DNA of 7,613 nt from IMCC26077 sp044344975. Its GTDB lineage: Bacteria > Actinomycetota > Actinomycetes > Nanopelagicales > Nanopelagicaceae. Positions within the stretch are counted from its first letter, which is position 1. Each line of letters begins with the position of its first letter. A program made the translations under genes and the position numbers. Shown one piece after another: positions 1 through 6,339 of the stretch. The stretch spans positions 1 through 7,613 of the forward strand of contig JBIJBY010000059.1 in the NCBI GenBank assembly GCA_044344975.1, read 5' to 3'. Under the pieces are notes generated by a model, which saw only the letters and a list, made by a program, of their open reading frames with translations, ran no database searches and was not told the origin of the DNA.

Positions 1-709
1 CCTGCTCCACAAGTCTGCCACCATACATAACATTTATCCGGTCGGAGAATTGCGCGGCCACACCCAAGTCATGAGTAATTAGCAGGACAGAGAGATTTCG
101 CTCTTCAGCAAGCCGATTTAGCAAGTTCAGCACGCGCTCCTGAGTTGTGACATCGAGTGCTGTCGTCGCTTCATCTGCGATAAGAACTTTAGGTTCTCCG
201 CTTAAGGCGATAGCGATAACGACTCTCTGCAACATTCCGCCAGACATTTCAAATGGATAAGAATGCACGCGCTCTTCAGGTTCTGGGATTCCTACGCTCT
301 CCAAAAGAGCAATTGCTATTTTTAAAGCCTCTTTTTTGGAAATCTTTTTGTGCAGAAGGATGCTCTCGATGATTTGATCACCAATCTTCATGATTGGATT
401 TAACGCAGACATGGGATCTTGATAAATCATCGCAATTTCACTGCCACGATACTTTCGAAATTCTTCTTCAGTAAGCTTCAATACATCGACACCGTTAATC
501 AAGATCTCTCCTGATTCAATGCGCACAGGCGCCTTAATTAGGCGCATCAGCGAATAAGCAGTCAACGATTTACCGCTACCCGATTCGCCAACCAAGCCTA
601 ATTTCTCGCCCTGTTGAATTGAAAAAGTTAAATTCTCGACAACGGATGCTCGCCCCTTAGAAGTTGGGACTGTCAATGTGAGATTTCGAACCTCAATTAG
701 ATTACTCAT
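1..709 (-). CDS. Peptide-type ABC transporter ATP-binding protein (DppD/OppD family), 3' end cut by window edge
   Basis: This gene encodes the cytoplasmic ATPase that powers the importer encoded just upstream. It reads from an ATG at 709..707 and is open to the left edge, giving 236 residues with the C-terminus missing. Every ABC motif is visible: Walker A GESGSGKS (41-48), Q-loop YQDPMSALNP (Q97), signature MSGGMLQR (155-162), Walker B VLIADE (175-180), D-loop ALD (184-186) and switch His in THD (H213). The QDPMSALNP and SGGM-QR wording is typical of the oligopeptide/dipeptide group. Two small departures from the usual wording are Leu in the signature (usually SGGMRQR) and DEATTALD instead of DEPTTALD. 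The start overlaps the preceding permease stop as ATGAGTAA (8 bases), and no good ribosome site precedes it, so translation probably depends on coupling. The family's C-terminal oligopeptide-binding cap, and a partner ATPase gene, should lie beyond position 1. The family is sure; the transported compound is unknown. Confidence 0.95.
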   Translation of the reverse strand, partial: MSNLIEVRNLTLTVPTSKGRASVVENLTFSIQQGEKLGLVGESGSGKSLTAYSLMRLIKAPVRIESGEILINGVDVLKLTEEEFRKYRGSEIAMIYQDPMSALNPIMKIGDQIIESILLHKKISKKEALKIAIALLESVGIPEPEERVHSYPFEMSGGMLQRVVIAIALSGEPKVLIADEATTALDVTTQERVLNLLNRLAEERNLSVLLITHDLGVAAQFSDRINVMYGGRLVEQ

Positions 710-1514
710 TGATTGTGGACTTTCTTGAATCCAGATTTCTTCTAATTCGCTCCCCGTATGCATTAAAGGCAAGGATTGTGATTGTTACGGCAAGTGCTGG
801 AAAGGTAACAAACCAATATGTATTCCAAATTTTCGCGTAACCCTGAAGCATCAATGTCCCCCATGAAGCATTAGGAGGCTGAATCCCAAGGCCAATGAAA
901 CTTAAGGTTGCTTCGAGCATGACGGCTGCCGCAGCGTTAATACTCAATTGGACTAGTAATTGTGGCGCGATATTTGGCATTACTTCAGACCAGATTAAGC
1001 GAGTTCTGGTGAAGCCAGAAGCCTGGGCCGCAACCACATATTGAGAGGAGAGTTCTGTGACGACCGCCGATCGGGCCATCCGCGCCGTAGTGGGCGAGAG
1101 TAGAACCCCAACAACAATCGGGAGTGAAATCACGCTGGCACCTACAGCAGAGATGCAGACTAAGCCAAATAGCACTTGTGGAATAGCCATAGTCGCATCA
1201 GCGGTTCGCATCAGCGCTTCATCGAGCCATCCTCTGCGAACTCCTGCTGCCAATCCCCATGCTGTTCCGATGACAAGTGCGATAACTGTCGCAGCGAGCG
1301 CAACAAGGATTGTTATTCGACCACCATACAAAATTCGCGAGAGCAAATCCCGACCTAAGTCATCAGTGCCAAACCAATTGGATCGACTAGGCCCCAAGAA
1401 TGGCTCAGAGGCACCAATTTCGTACGGGTCGTACGGGGCAATCCAAGGACATAGTAAGCAAATGCTCACTATCGCAAGGACTAAAAATCCACTTAAGGAG
1501 AATTTACGCTTCAA
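702..1514 (-). CDS. Peptide-type ABC transporter permease, DppC/OppC family
   Basis: This is the second inner-membrane channel subunit of the importer, 270 residues and full length for the family. The N-terminus has one membrane segment (about 8-27). It is followed by the family hallmark NWFGTDDLGRDLLSRILYGG (46-65) and then a BPD_transp_1 domain with about five more hydrophobic segments. The cytoplasmic coupling loop that docks on the ATPase is VAAQASGF...MPN (161-181), and EATLSFIGLGIQPPNASWG (201-219) is a standard DppC/OppC block. The start is TTG at 1514..1512. It is chosen because a strong GAGGAG site lies 4 bases upstream and because it gives the usual charged MKRK beginning before the first membrane helix. 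The gene overlaps the upstream permease stop by 11 bases and the downstream ATPase start by 8, which implies tight coupling. Substrate specificity cannot be read from a permease of this type. Confidence 0.95.
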   Translation of the reverse strand: MKRKFSLSGFLVLAIVSICLLCPWIAPYDPYEIGASEPFLGPSRSNWFGTDDLGRDLLSRILYGGRITILVALAATVIALVIGTAWGLAAGVRRGWLDEALMRTADATMAIPQVLFGLVCISAVGASVISLPIVVGVLLSPTTARMARSAVVTELSSQYVVAAQASGFTRTRLIWSEVMPNIAPQLLVQLSINAAAAVMLEATLSFIGLGIQPPNASWGTLMLQGYAKIWNTYWFVTFPALAVTITILAFNAYGERIRRNLDSRKSTINE

Positions 1515-2475
1515 GTTTCTCCTCTTTATTCATTCGCAAGCGAGGATCTACTAAGCCGCATAGCAAGTCAAATAGAAAAGTAGTGACAATAAAGAGTGTA
1601 ATTATTGTCAAAGAGACGCCTTGAATAACCGCGTAGTCTCGTTTAAATGCACTTTCAATTGCTAGTGAACCAATACCAGGCAGGCCAAACATGTATTCAA
1701 TAACGACCACGCCACTTAGCGTGTATCCAACTATCAGGCCAAGCATGGTGAGCGCTGGAACGAGTGAATTAGGCAATATATGACGGAACATAATCCGCCT
1801 GCCTGAAAGTCCCTTACCTTCAGCGGTCCTAATAAATGGCGACTGCTTGATTTCCAACATGGAAGCGCGCAGATATCTCACAAGATATGGGGTCGCAGTT
1901 AAGCCTCCTGTGATAGCTGGCAAAATCATTAATTGAAGATTTTCTGTGATGCTCTCAGTGATAGGTGTAAATCCACGCGAGGGAAGAATTTGAAATCTAA
2001 GTGAGAAGACCAGAATCAGCACGATTCCGATGACGAAGCCTGGGACAGAAAGTCCAATTGAAGTGAAATAACCAATCGCGCGATCTACGGCGCCACCTGG
2101 CTTGCGCACCGATAACGGCGCAAGAATTAATGAAAAAATTACCGCGAACAAAATGATAAAGAATGTCAATTCAAATGTGACAGGCAGGCGTTCAAAAACC
2201 AGTTCGGTCACTTTGAACTGCGAAAAATAAGACGTTCCCAAATCGCCCTGAAGTGCGTTAGCTACCCAACTCCATAATTGGGAGAGAAGCGGGCGGTCTA
2301 AGCCCGCCTCTTTCCGCATCAATGCTAGAGCTTCAGGAGTTACCTCTGTTGCCGCGCCTAGTTTGGCCAAAACTGGATCACCAGGAAGTATTCGAATCGC
2401 CAGAAATATCAAAAGTACGCTGAGCACAAGCACAGCGAGACTAGATATCGCTCGTCGAACCAAATAACGCAACAT
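1504..2475 (-). CDS. Peptide-type ABC transporter permease, DppB/OppB family
   Basis: This is the first inner-membrane channel subunit of the importer, 323 residues and full length. The start MLRYLVRRAISSLAVL is the standard opening of DppB/OppB permeases: a short basic stretch followed by the first membrane helix (about 9-29). Next come PGDP (31-34), the extracytoplasmic region and GDLGTSY (77-83). The BPD_transp_1 domain follows, with about five further hydrophobic segments from residue 100. The ATPase-docking loop FIRTAEGKGLSGRRI...HILPN occupies 214-236, and YMFGLPGIGSLAIESAF (261-277) with RDYAVIQG is the usual C-terminal signature. It starts 39 bases after the solute-binding protein gene stops and overlaps the next permease by 11 bases, so all four transporter genes probably form one operon. 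Its ribosome site lies unusually far from the ATG (see separate entry). Confidence 0.96.
   Translation of the reverse strand: MLRYLVRRAISSLAVLVLSVLLIFLAIRILPGDPVLAKLGAATEVTPEALALMRKEAGLDRPLLSQLWSWVANALQGDLGTSYFSQFKVTELVFERLPVTFELTFFIILFAVIFSLILAPLSVRKPGGAVDRAIGYFTSIGLSVPGFVIGIVLILVFSLRFQILPSRGFTPITESITENLQLMILPAITGGLTATPYLVRYLRASMLEIKQSPFIRTAEGKGLSGRRIMFRHILPNSLVPALTMLGLIVGYTLSGVVVIEYMFGLPGIGSLAIESAFKRDYAVIQGVSLTIITLFIVTTFLFDLLCGLVDPRLRMNKEEKLEA
1519..1524 (-). promoter_or_regulatory. Ribosome binding site deciding the TTG start of the DppC-type permease
   Basis: The minus strand reads GAGGAG, then AAAC, then TTG. The site lies inside the last codons of the upstream DppB-type permease and is the best Shine-Dalgarno match nearby. 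It supports the non-ATG start at 1514. Confidence 0.75.
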
Positions 2476-2488
2476 GTTAAGAGAGTAA

Positions 2489-2494
2489 CTCCTT
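2489..2494 (-). promoter_or_regulatory. Candidate ribosome binding site of the DppB-type permease, long spacing
   Basis: AAGGAG on the minus strand is the only clear Shine-Dalgarno sequence before the ATG at 2475, but 13 bases separate them, more than usual. The bases GGAG can pair with CTCT three bases downstream, forming a small four-pair stem that covers the site. This may reduce permease output relative to the binding protein. The stem is short, so the effect is uncertain. Confidence 0.45.
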
Positions 2495-2514
2495 AGCTTT
2501 TAAGTGGTCTCGAC

Positions 2515-4041
2515 CTAGGAGATTTTCACATCTTCAAGGTGAAGTTGTCCGCCACCCTCAACCCATGCGCCCTTTACGTTTGCACGAGATGCGTGGAGAA
2601 CATCAAAGACGAATGGGGTGATGAGCGGTAGTTGCTCATTCTCCATCTTCAGAGCCTTGCACCATTCGGCTTTACGCTTCTTGGCATCAAGAGTTCCGAT
2701 TGCCTTCGTATATTGATCATCGTATGCCTTGTTATTCCAGTTGCTCTCAGCACGTCCTGAAAGAAGGAAGTTCATTGAGAATCCTGGCTCGCCTGGCACT
2801 GATTGATAGTTTGGAAGTAGGAGGCCTGGGTAGGTCTTACCAGCTGGATAGAACTTAGCTGCCCACGTTCCCACTTCATTGTTCTCAATCTTCATGTCGA
2901 TGCCGATTGTCTTGAGATCTGCCTGGAGCACTTGACCCATTGCATCAAACTCTGGAAGTGCACCTGAAACACCCCACCAGGTAAAGGAGGTAATTCCCGC
3001 CTCAGCAAATAGCGCCTTGGCTTTTTGGAGATCGAAGTTGTACTTAGTGAGACCGCCAGCAGTTCCGCAGTTCCATGTCGACTTGTCTGGGACAATCGTG
3101 TTGAAAGAGGAAACCTGTCCGAATCCGTAATAGGCCGACTTAAGAATCTTTGCGCGATCAACTGCATAGGCAACAGCTTGGCGTGCCTTGATGTTGTTGA
3201 ATGGAGCCGAAGTCAAGTCATACTCCCACGTTACGGAGACGCTAGAAACCTTCGCTTTTACAAGCTGAAGCTTCTTATCTTTTTGTAGTGGCGCTGCATC
3301 AGCAAGTGGCAACTGGTACATAACATCGATATCGCCAGAACGTAGCGATGTCACAGCAGCTGTTGGATCGGCAGCCTTAACAAACTTAATTGTTTTGACG
3401 TTTGCTTTTTTACCAAAGTATCTTGGATTTGCAACCATGGTAAGTGATTCATTCGGAGTGAATGCGCTGACCATGTAAGGGCCTGAAGATGACGGCTTCT
3501 TATTGAAGTTCGCAACTTCGCCAACCTTGATCATCTTGATCCAGGCAATCGCCTCTGGGAAGAGTGCATTTGGGTCTGAGAGTGTGAAGATTACGTTATT
3601 ACCAGATGCTCGCACATTGGTGATTGACTTAATCTTGTTTCGCTCTTGTGTGACAGTCTTCTCATCAATTGCATAATCGAATACTGCCTTAACAGCTTTT
3701 GCATTTAGCGCACTTCCGTCAGAAAACTTTGCACCCTTAACGAGTGTGAAGGTCCACTGGGTTGCGGCTTTGTTAGCTTTCCATGACTTTGCCAACTGTG
3801 GTCCGACCGAGCCATCTGGCTTCCATGTCGTCAAGCTCGACCATAGAAGAGGAAAGAGGGTCTCTTCGAAGGCAAAGGTTCTGATGATTGGATTTAGCTG
3901 TGGGATCCCTTGTGTGGAACCAACAACTAGTTCATTTTTTGCAGCCTGTGCAGGTGCGACAGCGCTACCAATAGAGAAGAGAAGAGCGCTTGCAACTGCA
4001 GCGCCAATCACTTTTCTCTGGGTGGTTGAACGTAGTTTCAT
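2515..4041 (-). CDS. Extracellular solute-binding protein, family 5 (peptide/nickel/opine type)
   Basis: This is the substrate receptor of the importer, 508 residues and normal for the SBP_bac_5 family. Residues 1-33 form a Sec signal: basic MKLRSTTQRK, a hydrophobic core, then a signal-peptidase I type end APAQA (cleavage near 33/34). There is no lipobox cysteine, so the protein is not a typical Gram-positive lipoprotein. Family traits in the mature part include ELVVGS near the start, LAKSWKAN...WTFTLVKGAKFSDGS (83-110), SGPYMVSAFTPNESLTMVAN (186-205), the NIKARQAVAYAVDRAKIL block (283-300) and the C-terminal NKAYDDQYTKA-like region. The mature chain has only two cysteines (325 and 461), which might form a disulfide outside the cell. 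The ATG at 4041 follows AGGTAATAG, a modest ribosome site. It is the first gene of the leftward operon and is divergent from the deacylase pair, suggesting that its ligand is their substrate or a precursor of it. The family is certain; the ligand is unknown. Confidence 0.95.
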   Translation of the reverse strand: MKLRSTTQRKVIGAAVASALLFSIGSAVAPAQAAKNELVVGSTQGIPQLNPIIRTFAFEETLFPLLWSSLTTWKPDGSVGPQLAKSWKANKAATQWTFTLVKGAKFSDGSALNAKAVKAVFDYAIDEKTVTQERNKIKSITNVRASGNNVIFTLSDPNALFPEAIAWIKMIKVGEVANFNKKPSSSGPYMVSAFTPNESLTMVANPRYFGKKANVKTIKFVKAADPTAAVTSLRSGDIDVMYQLPLADAAPLQKDKKLQLVKAKVSSVSVTWEYDLTSAPFNNIKARQAVAYAVDRAKILKSAYYGFGQVSSFNTIVPDKSTWNCGTAGGLTKYNFDLQKAKALFAEAGITSFTWWGVSGALPEFDAMGQVLQADLKTIGIDMKIENNEVGTWAAKFYPAGKTYPGLLLPNYQSVPGEPGFSMNFLLSGRAESNWNNKAYDDQYTKAIGTLDAKKRKAEWCKALKMENEQLPLITPFVFDVLHASRANVKGAWVEGGGQLHLEDVKIS

Positions 4042-4073
4042 CTATTACCTATCTCTCTATTTTCTTGAGTCGT

Positions 4074-4079
4074 ACTGTA
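4074..4079 (-). promoter_or_regulatory. Possible -10 box of the leftward transporter operon
   Basis: The minus strand reads TACAGT about 32 bases before the binding-protein ATG. It would give a leader of roughly 25 bases containing the ribosome site. No convincing -35 is seen at the expected distance (CGAAGC), so this is only the best candidate in the divergent region. Confidence 0.3.
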
Positions 4080-4173
4080 GAAATTGAGTAGGACTAGCTT
4101 CGAGACCTCCCCCAACTTGTAACACTATTCAAAACCACTAGGGGCAAAGAGACAATCAAATATATGGCCTTGC

Positions 4174-4221
4174 CGAACATTATTCGCTCTTTACATAAAC
4201 TTAATCGAACACCCTTTTCGC
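4174..4221. promoter_or_regulatory. Candidate operator: two related CGAACA...TTCGC motifs in the divergent control region
   Basis: CGAACATTATTCGC (4174-4187) and CGAACACCCTTTTCGC (4206-4221) share both ends, CGAACA and TTCGC, and differ by two bases in length. Each contains the inverted pair CGAA/TTCG. Their starts are 32 bases apart, about three helical turns, so a protein could bind both on one face of the helix. The second copy covers the expected -35 position of the rightward promoter. Both lie between the divergent transporter and deacylase operons, a logical place for a shared regulator. The regulator is not in this window; the role is inferred from position and repetition only. Confidence 0.4.
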
Positions 4222-4237
4222 ATAGCGGCGCCAAGCC

Positions 4238-4243
4238 TATAGT
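4238..4243 (+). promoter_or_regulatory. -10 box of a leaderless promoter for the deacylase operon
   Basis: TATAGT is followed by six bases and then the GTG start codon at 4250, so transcription would begin at or next to the first base of the start codon. No Shine-Dalgarno sequence lies before this GTG. This is the usual layout of leaderless genes in actinobacteria. The -35 region (about 4215-4220, TTTTCG) is poor, which is common for such promoters or may point to activator control. Confidence 0.65.
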
Positions 4244-4249
4244 TGCACC

Positions 4250-5296
4250 GTGTCTGCAACCGTTTCCATCTCATTTGATATCAACGCCTCGGGTAAGAAC
4301 ACCGGGTACCTAGTCGTTGGCGATTCCACCAATCACAGTGGTTGGGCAAGTCATCACGTGCCAATCATCTCTATCAAAAATGGTGAGGGGCCAACCGTTC
4401 TCGTTGTTGGGGGAACTCACGGCGACGAATATGAAGGGCAGATTGCCGCTGCAGCGCTCTCGCGAAATTTAAAAGTCGAGGATGTCATAGGTCGAGTGAT
4501 CATCATTCCGTGTATCTCGATGGAAGCTGGACGAAATGGCAATCGACTCTGGAGCGATGGTGCAAATTTCAACCGCTCCTTTCCAGGGAATGAAAATGGC
4601 GCGATCCATGGAAAACTCGCTCACTTCTTGAGTTCAGAATTGTTTCCTCAATGCGATGGCGTCCTAGATATGCATTCAGGTGGTCGAAGTATGAACTTCA
4701 TCCCAAGTTCAAATATGACATGGGTGCAGGACAAAGCGCAGCGAGCAAAGTTAATCAAGAACATGGTGGCATGGAACACTGAAGTCCATATGATTGGTGG
4801 CGAACAACCCAACACTGATCCATACTCACTCTTGAATAGAAATGCTGAAGCTCAAGGTAAGTCGGTGTCAACAGGTGAGTTCGGCGGTTTTGGCACAACT
4901 ACTCCGCAAACTATGCGAGTTATCAAAGAAGGTTTAGAGAATTTCCTCCGCGCCTTTGGCGTAATAAAAGGTGCAGCACGAACCCGCGACGAAATGAAAC
5001 GTGGTCCATTGGCAATCATCGACTTTCGCTCTGGAAATAAGTTCATCAATGCACCTCGAGCAGGGATCTACGAGAACCTGGTAGCCCTAGGGGCTGAGGT
5101 CAAGCAAGGCGACATTGTCGGACAGATTCACGATGTCGATCATCCCGATGTGCCACCAGTGGCAGTGCGAACGGCAACTGATGGCGTTGTTGCTGTCGTC
5201 AGAGGATTTCCGCCAGTTGTGACCGGTGATTGCGTCTGCGTTGTTGGCAAGAAGTGGAACTCTCTTGAAGAGTTAGAAGGGTCGGAGGCGAAGTAA
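4250..5296 (+). CDS. Zinc-dependent deacylase of the AstE/AspA superfamily, DoeB-like, copy 1
   Basis: This is a predicted cytoplasmic zinc amidohydrolase (348 residues, no signal peptide) that removes an acyl group from an N-acyl amino compound. The zinc site is visible: GGTHGDE supplies H57 and E60, and DMHSGG supplies H142. NFNRSFPG (106-113) matches the substrate-binding N-x-x-R segment, and E210 in STGEFGG is the expected catalytic glutamate. Residues from about 250 form the C-terminal beta-barrel-like domain, with YENL...GAEVKQGDIVGQIHD and a final GD-VC-VVG strand. Order, length and wording (SGW...VPII, NGEGPTVL, GDEYEG) most resemble DoeB, the N-alpha-acetyl-diaminobutyrate deacetylase of ectoine breakdown, and less the shorter AstE or aspartoacylase. 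The GTG start at 4250 is supported because MSATVSISFD lines up exactly with the start of copy 2. Translation is probably leaderless. The gene overlaps copy 2 by one base (TAATG). The family is confident; the substrate is unknown and need not be the DoeB one. Confidence 0.9.
   Translation: MSATVSISFDINASGKNTGYLVVGDSTNHSGWASHHVPIISIKNGEGPTVLVVGGTHGDEYEGQIAAAALSRNLKVEDVIGRVIIIPCISMEAGRNGNRLWSDGANFNRSFPGNENGAIHGKLAHFLSSELFPQCDGVLDMHSGGRSMNFIPSSNMTWVQDKAQRAKLIKNMVAWNTEVHMIGGEQPNTDPYSLLNRNAEAQGKSVSTGEFGGFGTTTPQTMRVIKEGLENFLRAFGVIKGAARTRDEMKRGPLAIIDFRSGNKFINAPRAGIYENLVALGAEVKQGDIVGQIHDVDHPDVPPVAVRTATDGVVAVVRGFPPVVTGDCVCVVGKKWNSLEELEGSEAK
5284..5288 (+). promoter_or_regulatory. Ribosome binding site of deacylase copy 2
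   Basis: GGAGG sits 7 bases before the ATG at 5296, inside the last codons of copy 1. Copy 2 therefore has a strong site of its own, whereas copy 1 has none. Confidence 0.8.
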
Positions 5297-6339
5297 TGAG
5301 CACAACAGTCTCTTGCTCCATCGATTTAGATTCGCCGGGAAAATCCACTGGTTACTTAACGATTGGTGACTCTACAAATCAAAGTGGCTGGGCTACTTAT
5401 ATGGTACCCATCATTAAATATAAGAATGGCGCTGGCCCAACAGTTCTTGTGTTGGCTGGCAATCATGGCGATGAGTACGAGGGGCAATTTGCCGCCCGCG
5501 ACTTAGCAAATAATCTCGATCTCAATGAAGTAACTGGCCGAATCATCATCATCCCCTGCCTCTCGCAACCTGCCGCAAAAGCAGGCACCAGGCTTTGGCC
5601 AGATGGCACCAACTTCAATCGCATCTTCCCGGGAAATGAGAATGGTGCGGTTCATGGAAAGCTTGCTTATTACTTAAGTACTGAATTGTTCCCGCAAGTA
5701 GATGCGGTCTTTGAGCTTCATAGCGGTGGACGTGGACACCACTTCATCCCTTGCTCACATATGGTCTGGTCGAACGATGTAAAGCAACGCGCCAAAATGA
5801 TTAATGGCATGAAGAGTTACAATACCTCGCACCACATGATCTTTCCCGAACAGCCAGGAACTGATCCAACAACGCTACTTCCCGGTTTAGTGGAACGCCT
5901 TGGCAAAGAACTTGTTACGACCGAACTCGGCGGCTCAGGAATAGCGACGTTTGAGAGCATCACTGTTGCGAAAGAGGGGTTGCGCAATGGCCTTCGCTAC
6001 TTCAAGGTCATCAAAGGTGAGGCAAAAACTCGCCAAGAGCTCGGCAAATCAGCGCCGGTATTTCTTGATTTACGCGGATCGCGCTCTTACCACTCTGCAA
6101 CCCATGTTGGTTTATATGAAAACCTCAAAGGGTGTGGTGACCAAGTCACCGAAGGTGAAGTAATCGGACTCATTCACGACATGGATCACCCAGATACACC
6201 GGCGGCTGAAATTCGCGCAAAGCAATCAGGAGTTATCGGTGTGATGCGTGGCTTCCCACGAGTGGGCATTGGCGATGTTGTTGCCGTTTTAGGTCCTGCT
6301 TATGCCTCGACAGATGAATTTCCAGAGAACCCCAACTAA
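5296..6339 (+). CDS. Zinc-dependent deacylase of the AstE/AspA superfamily, DoeB-like, copy 2
   Basis: This is a second predicted cytoplasmic zinc amidohydrolase, 347 residues, in one operon with copy 1. The two proteins align from end to end without a gap, with about 53% identity by my hand count. The active-site set is complete: H57 and E60 in GNHGDE, H142 in ELHSGG, NFNRIFPG (106-113) and E210 in TTELGG, the last closer to the usual DoeB wording than copy 1. The residue two before the third zinc ligand is Glu140 here and Asp140 in copy 1. The copies diverge most at 145-149, 171-187, 195-222 and 247-271; the first three stretches are close in sequence to active-site residues, so altered substrate choice is possible. 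The C-terminal barrel-like domain (from about 255) keeps YENL and GLIHDMDHPD. Translation is probably coupled through TAATG with a strong GGAGG site. The stop overlaps the facing gene's stop by 4 bases. Substrate unknown. Confidence 0.9.
   Translation: MSTTVSCSIDLDSPGKSTGYLTIGDSTNQSGWATYMVPIIKYKNGAGPTVLVLAGNHGDEYEGQFAARDLANNLDLNEVTGRIIIIPCLSQPAAKAGTRLWPDGTNFNRIFPGNENGAVHGKLAYYLSTELFPQVDAVFELHSGGRGHHFIPCSHMVWSNDVKQRAKMINGMKSYNTSHHMIFPEQPGTDPTTLLPGLVERLGKELVTTELGGSGIATFESITVAKEGLRNGLRYFKVIKGEAKTRQELGKSAPVFLDLRGSRSYHSATHVGLYENLKGCGDQVTEGEVIGLIHDMDHPDTPAAEIRAKQSGVIGVMRGFPRVGIGDVVAVLGPAYASTDEFPENPN

Noticed and set aside
2500..2520. Short inverted repeat GGTC-GA-GACC after the binding protein stop as a terminator
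   Set aside because: The stem is only four pairs, the loop is two bases and no T-run follows, so it does not support termination.
3746..4087. Plus-strand open frame of 113 codons opposite the start of the binding protein gene
   Set aside because: It is antisense to a confidently assigned gene, has no recognisable protein features and no good ribosome site, so it is a shadow of the real gene.
4123..4140. Direct repeat CACTA...CACTA in the divergent region
   Set aside because: Only five bases are shared, with no symmetry and no link to a promoter element; chance is likely.
4174..4187. Possible LexA/SOS (Cheo-type) box, because it contains CGAAC
   Set aside because: The second half should be GTTC-like at a fixed distance; here it is TTCG with different spacing, and the neighbouring genes are catabolic, not DNA repair.
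4221..4242. Palindrome around GGCGCC flanked by ATAG and CTAT, next to the -10 box, as an operator
   Set aside because: The outer arms are not centred on the GGCGCC core and intervening bases do not pair, so symmetry is weak.
4250..6339. Calling the deacylases DoeB and the locus an ectoine degradation operon
   Set aside because: The resemblance to DoeB is real, but DoeA, the aminotransferase and the usual regulator are absent, there are two diverged copies, and the transporter is peptide-type rather than a known ectoine system.
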